Source: Photobacterium sp. CCB-ST2H9 (lineage in GTDB: Bacteria; Pseudomonadota; Gammaproteobacteria; Enterobacterales; Vibrionaceae). From it: a stretch of 64,000 nt of DNA. This document shows, one piece after another, positions 8,140 through 17,661 of this stretch. The translations under genes and the position numbers were made by a program. Positions within the stretch are counted from its first letter, which is position 1; every line of letters starts with the position of its first letter. The DNA lies in assembly GCF_023151555.2 (NCBI RefSeq), contig NZ_CP100425.1:1116001-1180000 (forward strand). Reading direction: 5' to 3'. Below the pieces are notes generated by a model that worked only from the letters and a program-made list of their open reading frames with translations, had not been told where the DNA came from and ran no database searches.

Positions 8140-8170
8140 AGCTGTCCGGAGTTCGGCTCTCCGGACAGCT
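8140..8170. terminator. Hairpin terminator between convergent zntA and MFS genes
   Basis: AGCTGTCCGGAG (8140-8151) and CTCCGGACAGCT (8159-8170) form a perfect 12-bp stem with a 7-nt loop. The T-tract is poor, but the position between two convergent genes supports a bidirectional terminator. Confidence 0.65.
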
Positions 8171-8251
8171 GTCGTTTGTATCAATCCGACAGTTTCAGCA
8201 TGTGATTGTCCGGTGCTAAGGGGAAATAATAAAACCTCAAACCTGAGAGGG

Positions 8252-9472
8252 TTACACTGCGATTGTTGCGCGTTGTTTTTTGTCTAAACAGATGAAGAGC
8301 AGAATAACCAGGCCGCATAAACCACTCATGATCTGAAAAACAGCCGGTCCTCCCCAGTGATCCAGCATGATTCCGCCGATGTAAGGCGCGCAAACATAGC
8401 CCAGAGCGTTCAGGGCGGCTGCCCCATAGTAGGTGCCTTTCAGGTGTGCAGGTGCGATGTTATCGATCTGAATCGTCATGAGCGGGAAGATGATGGTCTG
8501 GCCAAAGCTCATGGTGACAGCGACGGCAATCCATCCCCAGTACATTGTCACCGAATTGTACGCACAGAGTATTTGAGCGAATGCGAAGAAAACAATCCCA
8601 ATGATCATTTTCAGATGGATCGAGAGTGACGCAAGCTTTTTCATGAAAATAAACTGGAATGCAATGGTAACGAATGAATTCGCTGCGACCATCATAGAAA
8701 CTAAAGACATCAGGTTGTCTGCATTTTCAATGGTCAGGTACTGAATTAAAGTCGAGTCTTGCTGACCATAAATAAAGAGTATGATGATGTTTGAAATGAT
8801 TATGAGCAATAATAATTTATCATGCCAGAGCGATTTGAATATTTCTCGTAACGGTGGCTGACGGGAGTGATGAATTTTCTCCGATTTTATATTTTCTTCT
8901 TGAGGGGCATTCATCCAACATAAACACATCGCGATGAGAAAAATCAGATATGAAAACGCGGTGATGAAAAAGTTCGAAGGTTCTCCCGCGATACTCAGCC
9001 ACACTCCGGTTAACGGTCCGATTGCACTGCCGATATTGATGGCAAAATAGCGAATATGGAAAGCAAACTCTCTTTTATTTTTATCATGGATAACATCGCT
9101 GAATAATGCGGAAATGGTGGGTTCCCACATTGCACGGCCAATGGATGAAAGTCCAATCGCAATCAGATATCCCCATACAGAGTCGAAAACAGCTAACATG
9201 CAAAACGCAATGATGTTCAGGATTCCGCTGAGTAATAAAATTAATTTTCTTCCGATGAAATCAGAAATAACACCAACAATCAGCCCAAGGCAGACAGAAA
9301 TAATGCCTGCGATTGATAAAAACGTACCGACTTCACTCGCGGAAAGGTGGTGTTTCTGAATCAGGATGATCGATATATACGGCCATACCATATAAAAGCT
9401 GCCCCGTGTCACGAAGACACCAAAAAGCAGCACCCAAATGAATTTGGGAAGCTTATTTATTTCATTCCACAT
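8252..9472 (-). CDS. MFS transporter, drug exporter-like
   Basis: 406 residues from ATG 9472 (MWNEINKLPKFIWVLLFGVF). The frame is open further upstream from a TTG at 9592, but that extension is polar and unlike an MFS N-terminus. About twelve hydrophobic segments are visible, with the MFS signature loop between helices 2 and 3 (GVISDFIGRKLILL) and a charged central loop (residues ~190-215) separating two six-helix halves. The family exports drugs or small metabolites by proton antiport; the substrate cannot be read from the sequence. Overall it resembles the MdtH/YceL-like group. Monocistronic and convergent with zntA. Confidence 0.8.
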   Translation of the reverse strand: MWNEINKLPKFIWVLLFGVFVTRGSFYMVWPYISIILIQKHHLSASEVGTFLSIAGIISVCLGLIVGVISDFIGRKLILLLSGILNIIAFCMLAVFDSVWGYLIAIGLSSIGRAMWEPTISALFSDVIHDKNKREFAFHIRYFAINIGSAIGPLTGVWLSIAGEPSNFFITAFSYLIFLIAMCLCWMNAPQEENIKSEKIHHSRQPPLREIFKSLWHDKLLLLIIISNIIILFIYGQQDSTLIQYLTIENADNLMSLVSMMVAANSFVTIAFQFIFMKKLASLSIHLKMIIGIVFFAFAQILCAYNSVTMYWGWIAVAVTMSFGQTIIFPLMTIQIDNIAPAHLKGTYYGAAALNALGYVCAPYIGGIMLDHWGGPAVFQIMSGLCGLVILLFICLDKKQRATIAV

Positions 9473-10075
9473 CGGATTTACCCGTTTCAATGTACTTGTG
9501 TTTGTTGATTCAGCACCGGCTGGCGTCACATCGTTTCCATCATGAAAATATTTTTCACAAAGTTGAAGAAACAACCTGAATTTTGCGGGCAAAAACAGTG
9601 ACTGCCTGAAGCAGTAATAAACTACACTTGTGATACTAAACGCATAACTTAATCAAGTGTTTCTCGAATGTAAATTACAATGAGTGACATTATTTGATGC
9701 TGGATGAACTTTACTCAAAATGAGTTCTTTGTTTTCAGTGGCCTAATCGGAAAAAAACAGCCTGAAAACAGCGGAAAAAACACCAAAGGGGCCGGGAAAA
9801 CATTCGGCATTCAGCAGTATGGCTCAGCATGTTGCGGGTGAGTGTAACGGTTGCTGATGCACAGATAGTTGATGAAACTTACCCCACTTTTACATTCACA
9901 ATGTGATCTATGATCTCTTTTTCGATTTCGGTTACATTTTGCTGTCATATTGTTGTGATCACCATCAATAATGTTGGTGCGGCAATGGGCTATGGTTAGC
10001 GGGTATTCGAGAGTTCAAGTTGTTGAATAAGATCCAGGCCACCACAGAGTGAGCCACACAATAAAGGATAGAATT
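9473..10075. promoter_or_regulatory. Divergent regulatory region between the MFS gene and udp
   Basis: About 600 bases without a supported gene. Near the udp end there are two imperfect CRP-like sites: TTCACAATGTGAT around 9895-9907 and TGTGATCACCATCAA around 9954-9968. Each has one good TGTGA half and a poor second half. In E. coli, udp is under CRP and CytR control, so such sites would make sense, but I cannot score them here. No other structure was recognised. Confidence 0.35.
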
Positions 10076-10843
10076 ATGTCTGAGAACGCTGTTTTCCATC
10101 TGGGTGTTACGAAATCTGACCTTCAGGGTGCTGAGATTGCCATCATTCCAGGCGATCCGGCTCGTGTTGAAAAAATCGCGAACCTGATGGATGAGCCAGA
10201 ATTTCTGAACAGTGCTCGTGAGTACACCCTGTACCGTGCGAAGCTGGATGGCCAGTCTGTTGTTGTGTGTTCTACCGGTATCGGTGGCCCGTCTACGTCG
10301 ATTGCTGTTGAAGAGCTGGCGCAACTGGGTGTGCGTACCTTCCTGCGTGTCGGGACAACAGGTGCAATTCAGCCAAACATTAATGTTGGCGACATGATTG
10401 TGACCACAGGTTCAGTTCGTCTGGATGGTGCCAGCCTGCATTTTGCGCCAATGGAATTCCCGGCGGTTGCTGACTTTGAAGTTGCAACGGCAATGAAAGA
10501 AGCCTGTGATGCAGAAGATACTGCTGTCCACACGGGCGTGACTGCTTCTAGTGACACCTTCTACCCAGGTCAGGAGCGTTACGACACATTCTCTGGCCGT
10601 GTTGTTCGCCGCTTCCAGGGCTCTATGAAAGAATGGCAGGACATGGGTGTACTGAACTTTGAAATGGAATCAGCAACCTTGCTGACCATGTGTGCAAGTT
10701 CAGGTCTGCGTGCAGGCTGTGTGGCGGGTGTGATTATCAACCGTACACAGAAAGAAACGCCTGATCACGCGACACTGAAAGAGACAGAAGCCCGCGCGAT
10801 TCGCGTTGTGGTTGATGCTGCCCGTCGTATGCTGAAAAAATAA
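10076..10843 (+). CDS. udp: Uridine phosphorylase
   Basis: 255 residues from ATG 10076 ([20 protein letters not shown]), preceded by AAAGGAT; an earlier in-frame ATG at 10049 lacks a binding site and lengthens the protein beyond the family size (253 in E. coli). Signature stretches are [49 protein letters not shown] and [13 protein letters not shown], colinear with E. coli Udp. It converts uridine and phosphate to uracil and ribose-1-phosphate for pyrimidine salvage in the cytoplasm. Single gene with its own terminator. Confidence 0.96.
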   Translation: MSENAVFHLGVTKSDLQGAEIAIIPGDPARVEKIANLMDEPEFLNSAREYTLYRAKLDGQSVVVCSTGIGGPSTSIAVEELAQLGVRTFLRVGTTGAIQPNINVGDMIVTTGSVRLDGASLHFAPMEFPAVADFEVATAMKEACDAEDTAVHTGVTASSDTFYPGQERYDTFSGRVVRRFQGSMKEWQDMGVLNFEMESATLLTMCASSGLRAGCVAGVIINRTQKETPDHATLKETEARAIRVVVDAARRMLKK

Positions 10844-10873
10844 TTGTTCTGAATTGATTTAGAGCTGAAACAA

Positions 10874-10902
10874 AAAACCGATGCCTGGGCATCGGTTTTT
10901 TT
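10874..10902. terminator. Bidirectional rho-independent terminator
   Basis: AAAACCGATGCC and GCATCGGTTTTTTT form a stem around a TGG loop, with A-run and T-run on either side. It lies between convergent udp and the CARF-nuclease gene and can serve both. Confidence 0.9.
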
Positions 10903-10920
10903 GATCTGGACTGAAAGTGA

Positions 10921-12087
10921 TTACAGCATTCGGTTGGCCTGACCACCTGCAGCTTTGAACCAGGTGTGCAGATGTTGTTCCAGATCGCCCAGCTGTTCAG
11001 GGCCGATAATGGCCAGTCCCAGATCTTCAGCACGGACCAGATCGTGATGACGCAGCGGACGGAAGCTGACCAGCATTGCCCTGGCTTGCAGGCCACCGAG
11101 CAAATCACGCAGCGATTCCAGTTTATACAGGGTATCATCACCGTCGTCGCGCATGCCCTTGGTTTTACATTCAATGATGTGCAGTTTGTTGTTCACCACG
11201 GTTGCGACATCCAGTTCGTTCCGGACTTCACGGTCGCCAATCTGACGGTAAACCTGAACACCAAGTGAGTGATCCTGAATGGTCGGCAGTTTGCTCTGAA
11301 TGGCTCTTACCGTACTGTGGACCAGGTTCTCCAGCCATTCGCCGTTGGCAAACCGTCGGGCTTCTTCGTGTTTGAACGTCAGGACACCCTTGTCGTAGCT
11401 CGCCAGTCCAGTTTCCTGCAGGTCATTGATCAGCTGGGCAAGTTCTTTGTAACCTTGCTGTTTTTCGCTCAGTTCGACGTCCAGTTTCTGTTCTTTCCGG
11501 CAGGTGGTCGCCAGATAGTTCAGGGTTGCCAGACCCGGTCCGAGTTCCAGTGCCGAACTGGCCCAGCGCTGTCCTAAATCCCACAGTTGCTGGTTCAGTG
11601 CTTCCGGGACCATGGTTTCCGGAAGTTCTGCCCGTGCACCGAAAATGGTCAGATAGTCGGTTAACTGAATCCGGTCTTCGACCTGTTGTTGTTCCCGGTC
11701 TGACGGGAACAGCCAGCACATTTCATCGCTGAAAGGCTCAATCACATAAATGGGCCACTGATAACTGCGGAAAACCTCATAGGCAGACAGCAACCGGTGG
11801 CGCAGACCGCAGCTGGCATTGAACCAGACTTCGCAGCCGCTTTCTTTCAGGCGGGCAGCCAGTTCATTCAATCGGCTGCGAATCGTTGTGATATTGATAG
11901 AGTCGGGAATCGTAAAAAATTCGGTCTGGATATCGCGGGGTGTCAGAATGGAGCTCAGTCGCTCAAAAGTTTCCCGCTGTGATTCGGTACCAATAAAGAT
12001 CATTTTCCCGGCAGGAACACCGTGGTCTAAAAGCGGGGTGATCAAGCGGACCGGGTCCTGATCAATAATGCCAACATGAGTAATCAT
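10921..12087 (-). CDS. CARF-domain nuclease, Card1/VC1899-like (DUF1887)
   Basis: 388 residues from ATG 12087 (MITHVGIIDQDPVRLITPLL), with AAAGGAT 7 nt upstream on the minus strand; the longer frame to 12186 has no such site. An N-terminal Rossmann-like CARF domain (to ~145) carries NASCGLRHRL at 90-99, where CARF proteins keep a ligand-binding motif. A linker/wing domain follows, then a PD-(D/E)xK nuclease fold with E291-L-D293 and E306-C-K308, preceded by GEWLE at 249-253. Length and order match VC1899 of Vibrio cholerae and Treponema Card1, which cleave nucleic acid when bound to cyclic tetra-adenylate. All catalytic residues look intact. No CRISPR array or Cas gene is present in the window, so the activating signal here is unknown. 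Confidence 0.85.
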   Translation of the reverse strand: MITHVGIIDQDPVRLITPLLDHGVPAGKMIFIGTESQRETFERLSSILTPRDIQTEFFTIPDSINITTIRSRLNELAARLKESGCEVWFNASCGLRHRLLSAYEVFRSYQWPIYVIEPFSDEMCWLFPSDREQQQVEDRIQLTDYLTIFGARAELPETMVPEALNQQLWDLGQRWASSALELGPGLATLNYLATTCRKEQKLDVELSEKQQGYKELAQLINDLQETGLASYDKGVLTFKHEEARRFANGEWLENLVHSTVRAIQSKLPTIQDHSLGVQVYRQIGDREVRNELDVATVVNNKLHIIECKTKGMRDDGDDTLYKLESLRDLLGGLQARAMLVSFRPLRHHDLVRAEDLGLAIIGPEQLGDLEQHLHTWFKAAGGQANRML

Positions 12088-12359
12088 AATTATCCTTTTG
12101 TGCTTCGGCTGATACCGGCAAAAATGAGGGAACAGAAAACGGCCGGTACCTGCTTCGGAGTAAGCTTTTATTTTATATGGGTGCATGGAAAACTTTTTTC
12201 AAGCACTTAAAAAAAGTATCGGTTATCTCAGGAGTTTTTGTTGGCATCCTGTCAATTTGTTGCATTTTTTCTGTAAGGTACTGTTGCAGGTCACTGGCAA
12301 GACAGTGACAATACGGCGTTGACAGACAAAGCCTTTTGCATGGCGCACGAAAATATTCT

Positions 12360-13316
12360 ATGGCACAGAAACTCACCATTCTTGATATAGCGAAGCTGGC
12401 CGGCGTGGGTAAATCCACTGTTTCCCGGGTGCTGACGCAAGATCCCCGGGTCAAACCTGCGACCCGTAAAAAAGTCGAAGAAGTCATTCGTGATTCAGGC
12501 TATGTGCCGTCGAAATCAGCGCAGTCGATGCGTGGAGGCTCCAGCAAAGTGATTGGCGTGGTAGTGTCGCGACTCGATTCACCGTCTGAAAATAAAGCGG
12601 TCCGAGGCATTCTGGCCGTGATCTATGCGGCCGGTTATGATGCAGTGATCATGGAAAGCCAGTTCAGCGCTGAGAAAACCCGCGAGCATCTTGCCGTGCT
12701 GGAAAAGCGCAATGTGGATGGGGTGATCGTCTTTGGCTTTTCGGGTTTTGACGACACGATCCTGAATGGGTTTGCACAGCGTGCTGTGGTGATTGCCGTC
12801 GATACCGATTCGGTTTCATCCGTCAGTTACGACAATCAGGGGATGATCCGTCTGGCGATGCAGCAGCTGGCTGAGCAGGGGCTGAAACAAATCAGTTATA
12901 TCGGTGTGGATCCCGCCGACCGGACCACAGGACAGTTTCGTCTGGATGCTTATCTGGCCGCCTGCCGGGAGCGTCAGATTGAGCCCTGTTATCAGACAGG
13001 CGAACTCAGTTACGACAGTGCCTACAAGCTGACGGATAAAGTCCTGAATGCGCAGACGCAGGCCATTGTCTGTGCCAGTGACACACTGGCGATGGGCGTC
13101 GCCAAGCGACTTCAGGAAATTCAGCGGACAGAGGTGATTGTCTCTGGCGTGGGGGCAACGGATCTGCTGAGTTTTATGTTTTCCAACACGTTCAGCATTG
13201 ACCCGGGTTACTTCGATGCGGGTCAGCGCGCAGCCCAATTGTTATTGCAGCATTTGCAGCAGGGGGCTGCTATTACCCATCTGATCCAGCAAGCCAGCGC
13301 ACCTTCCAGTTCCTGA
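12360..13316 (+). CDS. treR: Trehalose operon repressor, LacI family
   Basis: 318 residues from ATG 12360 (MAQKLTILDIAKLAGVGKST). An earlier in-frame ATG at 12336 would add eight residues before the HTH. A LacI-type helix-turn-helix occupies residues ~5-25 with VGKSTVSRVL, the hinge follows near 50-60, and a periplasmic-binding-protein-like effector domain fills the rest (GVVVSRLDSPSENKAVRGIL). E. coli TreR is 315 residues and binds trehalose-6-phosphate. It lies upstream of treB in the same direction, and two palindromes in the gap between them match the known TreR operator type. Confidence 0.9.
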   Translation: MAQKLTILDIAKLAGVGKSTVSRVLTQDPRVKPATRKKVEEVIRDSGYVPSKSAQSMRGGSSKVIGVVVSRLDSPSENKAVRGILAVIYAAGYDAVIMESQFSAEKTREHLAVLEKRNVDGVIVFGFSGFDDTILNGFAQRAVVIAVDTDSVSSVSYDNQGMIRLAMQQLAEQGLKQISYIGVDPADRTTGQFRLDAYLAACRERQIEPCYQTGELSYDSAYKLTDKVLNAQTQAIVCASDTLAMGVAKRLQEIQRTEVIVSGVGATDLLSFMFSNTFSIDPGYFDAGQRAAQLLLQHLQQGAAITHLIQQASAPSSS

Positions 13317-13498
13317 CGATCAGAAATTCAGGCCAAAGCTAACTCAAGCCAGAGCTAACTCAAGCACACTTTTATCAAGGTCCCTGCGTTCGCATCAGTG
13401 GACGCATTCTCGACAAGTCTGCGAACACTGTCGTGAACGTGATCCGGGTTTTATGTCTATCCTCAAACAGGACACAGTTCGTGAGTTGTCACACAGTT

Positions 13499-13512
13499 TG
13501 GGAACATTCCCA
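13499..13512. promoter_or_regulatory. TreR operator 1
   Basis: TGGGAACATTCCCA, symmetric except for the central two bases. It agrees with the GGGAAC-GTTCCC type of operator known for E. coli TreR. It is repeated exactly 56 bp downstream, about five helical turns, which would suit cooperative or loop binding. Confidence 0.82.
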
Positions 13513-13554
13513 TTTTCAATTCTTTTTGTCAGGTTCATCATTAGTGGTGTGTTT

Positions 13555-13568
13555 TGGGAACATTCCCA
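13555..13568. promoter_or_regulatory. TreR operator 2
   Basis: A second exact copy of TGGGAACATTCCCA, 60 bases before the treB start, where binding would block transcription of treB-treC. The rest of the 311-base gap between treR and treB (13317-13627) contains two TTGTCA hexamers but no -10 box I can defend. Confidence 0.82.
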
Positions 13569-13627
13569 ATTTAATAAAGACGATAACAACATCCCCCTGT
13601 GTACCTACGACTTAAACGGATATCGGC

Positions 13628-15061
13628 ATGAGTAAAATCGACCAACAGCAGATAGAACAGCTCGTCGCTCGCATCGGCGGCGAGGCGAACATTGTCAGTG
13701 TCAGCCACTGCCTGACCCGGCTGCGCTTTGTGTTACAGGACCCGAAACAGGCCGATACGGCCGGGCTGGAAGCTTTGCCTATGGTGAAAGGCTGTTTTAC
13801 CAATGCCGGTCAGTTTCAGGTTGTGATCGGAACCGAGGTTGATCAGGTTTACAAGCAAATGAATGCCATGATGGGCGGCAAAGCAGCCAGCAAAGATGAA
13901 GCGAAAGTGGCTGCCCGTCAGAACATGAGTTTGTTGGAGCGCGGTATTTCCCATCTTGCCGAAATCTTTGTACCGTTGCTGCCAGCCATTATCACCGGTG
14001 GTCTGATTCTGGGCTTCCGCAATGTCATTGGCGACATTGCCATGTTCGACGGCAAGACACTGACGCAAATCAGTCCGTTCTGGGCGCAGGTGCATGCATT
14101 CCTGTGGCTGATCGGCGAGGCAATTTTCTTCTTCCTGCCGGTCGGCGTGTGCTGGTCAACCGTAAAAAAACTGGGTGGGACGCCGATTCTGGGGATCGTG
14201 CTGGGGGTTACACTGGTGTCTCCTCAGCTGATGAATGCGTATCTGATCGGGAAACAAGTGCCGGAAGTGTGGGACTTCGGCTGGTTCGTGATTGAGAAAG
14301 TCGGGTATCAGGCGCAGGTCATTCCGGCGATGCTGGCGGGGATTGCACTGGCCTTTATCGAAACACGGCTGAAGCGCATCATTCCGGATTATCTCTATTT
14401 AGTGGTTGTGCCGTTTATCTCTCTGATTACCGCGGTGGTGCTGGCTCACGCCCTGATTGGCCCGTTTGGCCGGATGCTGGGTGATGGGGTGGCTTATATT
14501 GCTAAAGCCGCTATGACCGGCGACTTTGCAATTTTGGGTGCTGTACTGTTTGGTTTCCTCTACGCGCCTTTGGTGATCACGGGTATTCACCACACCACCA
14601 ATGCTGTGGATTTGCAACTGATGCAGGACATGGGCGGCACGCCAATCTGGCCATTGATTGCCCTGTCGAATATCGCACAGGCGTCGGCTGTGGTCGGTAT
14701 TATCATCATCAGTAAGAAAGAGAACGAGCGTGAGATTTCCGTCCCGGCGGCTATTTCAGCCTACCTGGGGGTCACGGAACCTGCGATGTACGGCATCAAC
14801 CTGAAATACAAGTTCCCGATGCTGTGCGCAATGATCGGCTCAGCACTGGCCGCAGCGATCTGCGGTGCATCCGGCGTGATGGCGAACGGCATTGGTGTCG
14901 GCGGTCTGCCGGGTATCCTTTCAATTCAGCCGCAGTACTGGCTGGTTTATCTGCTGGCGATGGTGGTGGCCATTGTTGTGCCGCTGGTTCTGACGCTGGT
15001 GATGTACAAACGCGCTGCGGCAAAAGGTCAACTGAACAATCAACAACCACAAACAGCATAA
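13628..15061 (+). CDS. treB: PTS trehalose transporter, EIIBC
   Basis: 477 residues. The N-terminal EIIB domain contains the phosphorylated cysteine C28 in VSHCLTRLRF. The C-terminal EIIC domain starts near residue 100 with about ten membrane segments and includes the substrate loop ITGIHHTTNAVDLQLM. It imports trehalose as trehalose-6-phosphate. There is no EIIA domain, so, as in E. coli TreB, phosphate should come from the glucose EIIA (Crr) encoded elsewhere. It is followed after 49 nt by treC and preceded by two TreR operators. Confidence 0.95.
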   Translation: MSKIDQQQIEQLVARIGGEANIVSVSHCLTRLRFVLQDPKQADTAGLEALPMVKGCFTNAGQFQVVIGTEVDQVYKQMNAMMGGKAASKDEAKVAARQNMSLLERGISHLAEIFVPLLPAIITGGLILGFRNVIGDIAMFDGKTLTQISPFWAQVHAFLWLIGEAIFFFLPVGVCWSTVKKLGGTPILGIVLGVTLVSPQLMNAYLIGKQVPEVWDFGWFVIEKVGYQAQVIPAMLAGIALAFIETRLKRIIPDYLYLVVVPFISLITAVVLAHALIGPFGRMLGDGVAYIAKAAMTGDFAILGAVLFGFLYAPLVITGIHHTTNAVDLQLMQDMGGTPIWPLIALSNIAQASAVVGIIIISKKENEREISVPAAISAYLGVTEPAMYGINLKYKFPMLCAMIGSALAAAICGASGVMANGIGVGGLPGILSIQPQYWLVYLLAMVVAIVVPLVLTLVMYKRAAAKGQLNNQQPQTA

Positions 15062-15110
15062 CGTCATTGAACGGCAGCAAAGCTGCCGTTTCTTTTCAAG
15101 GCTAGGTCAC

Positions 15111-16811
15111 ATGACAAAAACAACTCAACCCTGGTGGCGGACAGCCACGGTTTATCAGATTTATCCGAAAAGCTTTGCTGACAGTGGAGACAAAGGCACC
15201 GGCGATCTCAATGGGATCACGCAGCGGTTGCCTTATTTGCAGGCACTGGGAGTTGATGCCATCTGGCTCACACCAGTTTATGCATCGCCGATGATTGATA
15301 ACGGGTACGATATTTCCGACTACTACAGCATCAACCCGGATTTCGGCACCATGGCCGATTTTGACCGCCTGCTGGATGAGGCCCGTCAGCGGGGTATCCG
15401 TATCATCATGGATATTGTTGTCAATCACACCTCCACAGAGCATGCCTGGTTTCAGCAGGCGCTGGCAGATAAACACAGTCCGTACCGGGATTACTACATC
15501 TGGCAGGATGCAGTAGACGGCCGGGAACCGAATAACTGGCAGTCGAAATTCGGCGGGAACGCCTGGGAATGGCATGAACCCACACAGCAGTATTACCTGC
15601 ATCTGTTTGCCAGAGAACAGGCGGATCTGAACTGGGAAAATCCGAAAGTTCGGGAGGAAGTGAAGCAGGTTATCAGCTTCTGGGCTGAAAAAGGGGTCGA
15701 TGGTTTCCGGCTGGACGTGATCAACCTGATTTCCAAGCAGCAGGATTTCCCCAGCGATGACCACGGAGACGGACGCCGATTTTATACCGATGGCCCCCGT
15801 GTTCATGAGTATCTGCAGGAAATCAGCACGGATGTGTTTCAGAAATACGGGTCAGTCACCGTGGGTGAAATGTCATCGACAACACTGGAACATTGCCAGC
15901 AGTACTCGGCGAAAGACGGTAAAGAGCTGTCGATGGTTTTTAACTTCCATCACCTGAAAGTGGATTATCCGGACGGTGAAAAGTGGAAACTGGCCCCGAT
16001 GGATTTTCTTGCGCTCAAGCAGTTGTTCAGCCACTGGCAACACGGATTGCACGATCAGGGCTGGGGCGCACTGTTCTGGTGTAACCATGATCAGCCGCGA
16101 GTGGTCAGCCGCTTTGGGCAGGATGGGGTGTACCGCGAACAGTCCGCCAAGATGCTGGCGACCTCGCTGCACATGATGCAGGGCACACCTTATGTGTATC
16201 AGGGCGAAGAGCTGGGGATGACCAACCCGGGCTTTAGCCGGATTGAGCAGTATCGCGATGTGGAAAGCATCAATATGTTCCGTATTCTGACCACAGAACA
16301 GGGACTGAGTGAAGCGGAAGCCCTGGCGATCCTGGCTCAGCGTTCCCGGGATAACTCCCGGACACCGATGCAATGGGATAACACGAGGCATGCCGGGTTT
16401 ACTCAGGGAACGCCCTGGATTGATGTAGCAGAAAATTACCCCCGCATTAATGCCGGGCAGGCGCAGGCTGATCCGCAGTCCGTTTTCCATTACTACCGAA
16501 AATTGATTGCGCTGAGAAAACAGGTGGCGGTGATTGTTGAAGGCGATTACACCGATTTGCTGCCTGAGGATCAAGCGCTGCATGTATACCGTCGCCGGAC
16601 CGGGGAACAAACCCTGATCTGCCTGAATAATTACTCGGCAGAGCTGGTGGATTTCGACCTGAGTACTGTCATTGTTGCGGATGGCGCGCTGGATTTCAGC
16701 CGGGGGAAAACGCTGCTGTGCAATTATGAGGATGCAGAAGCCTCAACGGTCAGCCTGGCCGGCAAACTGTGTCCTTACGAAAGTCGTGTCTGGCTGTTTG
16801 AAACGGCTTGA
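15111..16811 (+). CDS. treC: Trehalose-6-phosphate hydrolase (GH13)
   Basis: 566 residues. A GH13 alpha-amylase-type barrel opens with WWRTATVYQIYPKSFADS. Conserved regions are DIVVNHTS, the nucleophile in GFRLDVI (~D201), the acid/base in VGEMSS (~E253) and the transition-state Asp in NHDQPR (~D326), with a beta-domain at the C-terminus. It cleaves cytoplasmic trehalose-6-phosphate to glucose and glucose-6-phosphate, completing the pathway begun by TreB. The 49-nt gap to treB and shared operators indicate one operon. Confidence 0.95.
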   Translation: MTKTTQPWWRTATVYQIYPKSFADSGDKGTGDLNGITQRLPYLQALGVDAIWLTPVYASPMIDNGYDISDYYSINPDFGTMADFDRLLDEARQRGIRIIMDIVVNHTSTEHAWFQQALADKHSPYRDYYIWQDAVDGREPNNWQSKFGGNAWEWHEPTQQYYLHLFAREQADLNWENPKVREEVKQVISFWAEKGVDGFRLDVINLISKQQDFPSDDHGDGRRFYTDGPRVHEYLQEISTDVFQKYGSVTVGEMSSTTLEHCQQYSAKDGKELSMVFNFHHLKVDYPDGEKWKLAPMDFLALKQLFSHWQHGLHDQGWGALFWCNHDQPRVVSRFGQDGVYREQSAKMLATSLHMMQGTPYVYQGEELGMTNPGFSRIEQYRDVESINMFRILTTEQGLSEAEALAILAQRSRDNSRTPMQWDNTRHAGFTQGTPWIDVAENYPRINAGQAQADPQSVFHYYRKLIALRKQVAVIVEGDYTDLLPEDQALHVYRRRTGEQTLICLNNYSAELVDFDLSTVIVADGALDFSRGKTLLCNYEDAEASTVSLAGKLCPYESRVWLFETA

Positions 16812-16842
16812 TGCGAGAGGAAAATAGTCTGAATCAAAGAAG

Positions 16843-16873
16843 AAAGGCCTCCCGGTTGGGAGGCCTTTTTTTG
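16843..16873. terminator. Terminator after treC
   Basis: AAAGGCCTCCC and GGGAGGCCTTTTTTT form a strong hairpin with a short GGTT loop and a T-run. It can also end transcription of the convergent LysE-family gene. Confidence 0.92.
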
Positions 16874-16883
16874 AACAGAAGGT

Positions 16884-17522
16884 TCAGGCTTGCGGTAACT
16901 GGGAAAGCAGCAGCCACAGCGCCAGCAAGATAAAAATACAGCCCATGAACTTGTTCTGGTTCGCCCGGAACTTTGCGTTTCTGAGCAGCGGCTGTCCCAG
17001 TGTGCCCGCCAGGACCACCAGCAGTAGATTGAATGCCAGTCCCATGACGTTCAGCACCAGTCCGAGCGCCAGCATTTGCTCTCCTGAACTGGCTTCAATC
17101 TGGCCGGAGACAAACTGAGGCAGAAACAGGACGAAAAAAATCAGTGCTTTCGGGTTCAGCAGGTTACTAAAGACTGCACGACGATATAAGGCGCGTGCCA
17201 AGCCTTTCTGTGCTTCCACAGTCGGCGATTCTGCCGGCTGGCTGCGCAGGCAATCCCAGCCCATTTTCAGCAGGTAAGCTCCGCCCAGATAGCGCAGTGC
17301 TTCCAGTGCGATGGGGCTCATGGCAATCAGTGCCGATACCCCCATGGCGGCCAGAAACGTCAGAATCAGGCCTGATGTGGCATTGCCAAGACTGGCAAAT
17401 AATCCGACCCTTTTGCCATAGCTCAGGCTTGAACTGGCAATCAGCAGCATGTCTGGCCCGGGCACCAGCAACAGAGCTACCACCGCAGTCAGGTACAGTG
17501 GCAGTGTCGTGAAATCAATCAT
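16884..17522 (-). CDS. LysE/RhtB-family amino-acid exporter
   Basis: 212 residues with about six hydrophobic segments. The family signature at the N-terminus is clear (LLLVPGPDMLLIASSSLSYG), and NLLNPKALIFFVLFLPQFV is the second conserved block. Members export amino acids or their lactones; the exact substrate cannot be deduced. Single gene, sharing the terminator of treC. Confidence 0.88.
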   Translation of the reverse strand: MIDFTTLPLYLTAVVALLLVPGPDMLLIASSSLSYGKRVGLFASLGNATSGLILTFLAAMGVSALIAMSPIALEALRYLGGAYLLKMGWDCLRSQPAESPTVEAQKGLARALYRRAVFSNLLNPKALIFFVLFLPQFVSGQIEASSGEQMLALGLVLNVMGLAFNLLLVVLAGTLGQPLLRNAKFRANQNKFMGCIFILLALWLLLSQLPQA

Positions 17523-17661
17523 GGTATTCAGTCAATTGAACAGGAACGAGGAATGGGCTGGATTCTATACCATTACAGGCATAACTGAAGATAAATTATG
17601 CCTGAAGTGGTTTGATTGGCTGAATATGTATCAGTTTAAGGTTGATATCGCTACTGCAGAT

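Noticed and set aside
9473..9592. N-terminal extension of the MFS gene up to TTG 9592
   Set aside because: The extra 40 residues are polar, the start is TTG without a ribosome site, and MFS proteins begin directly before helix 1.
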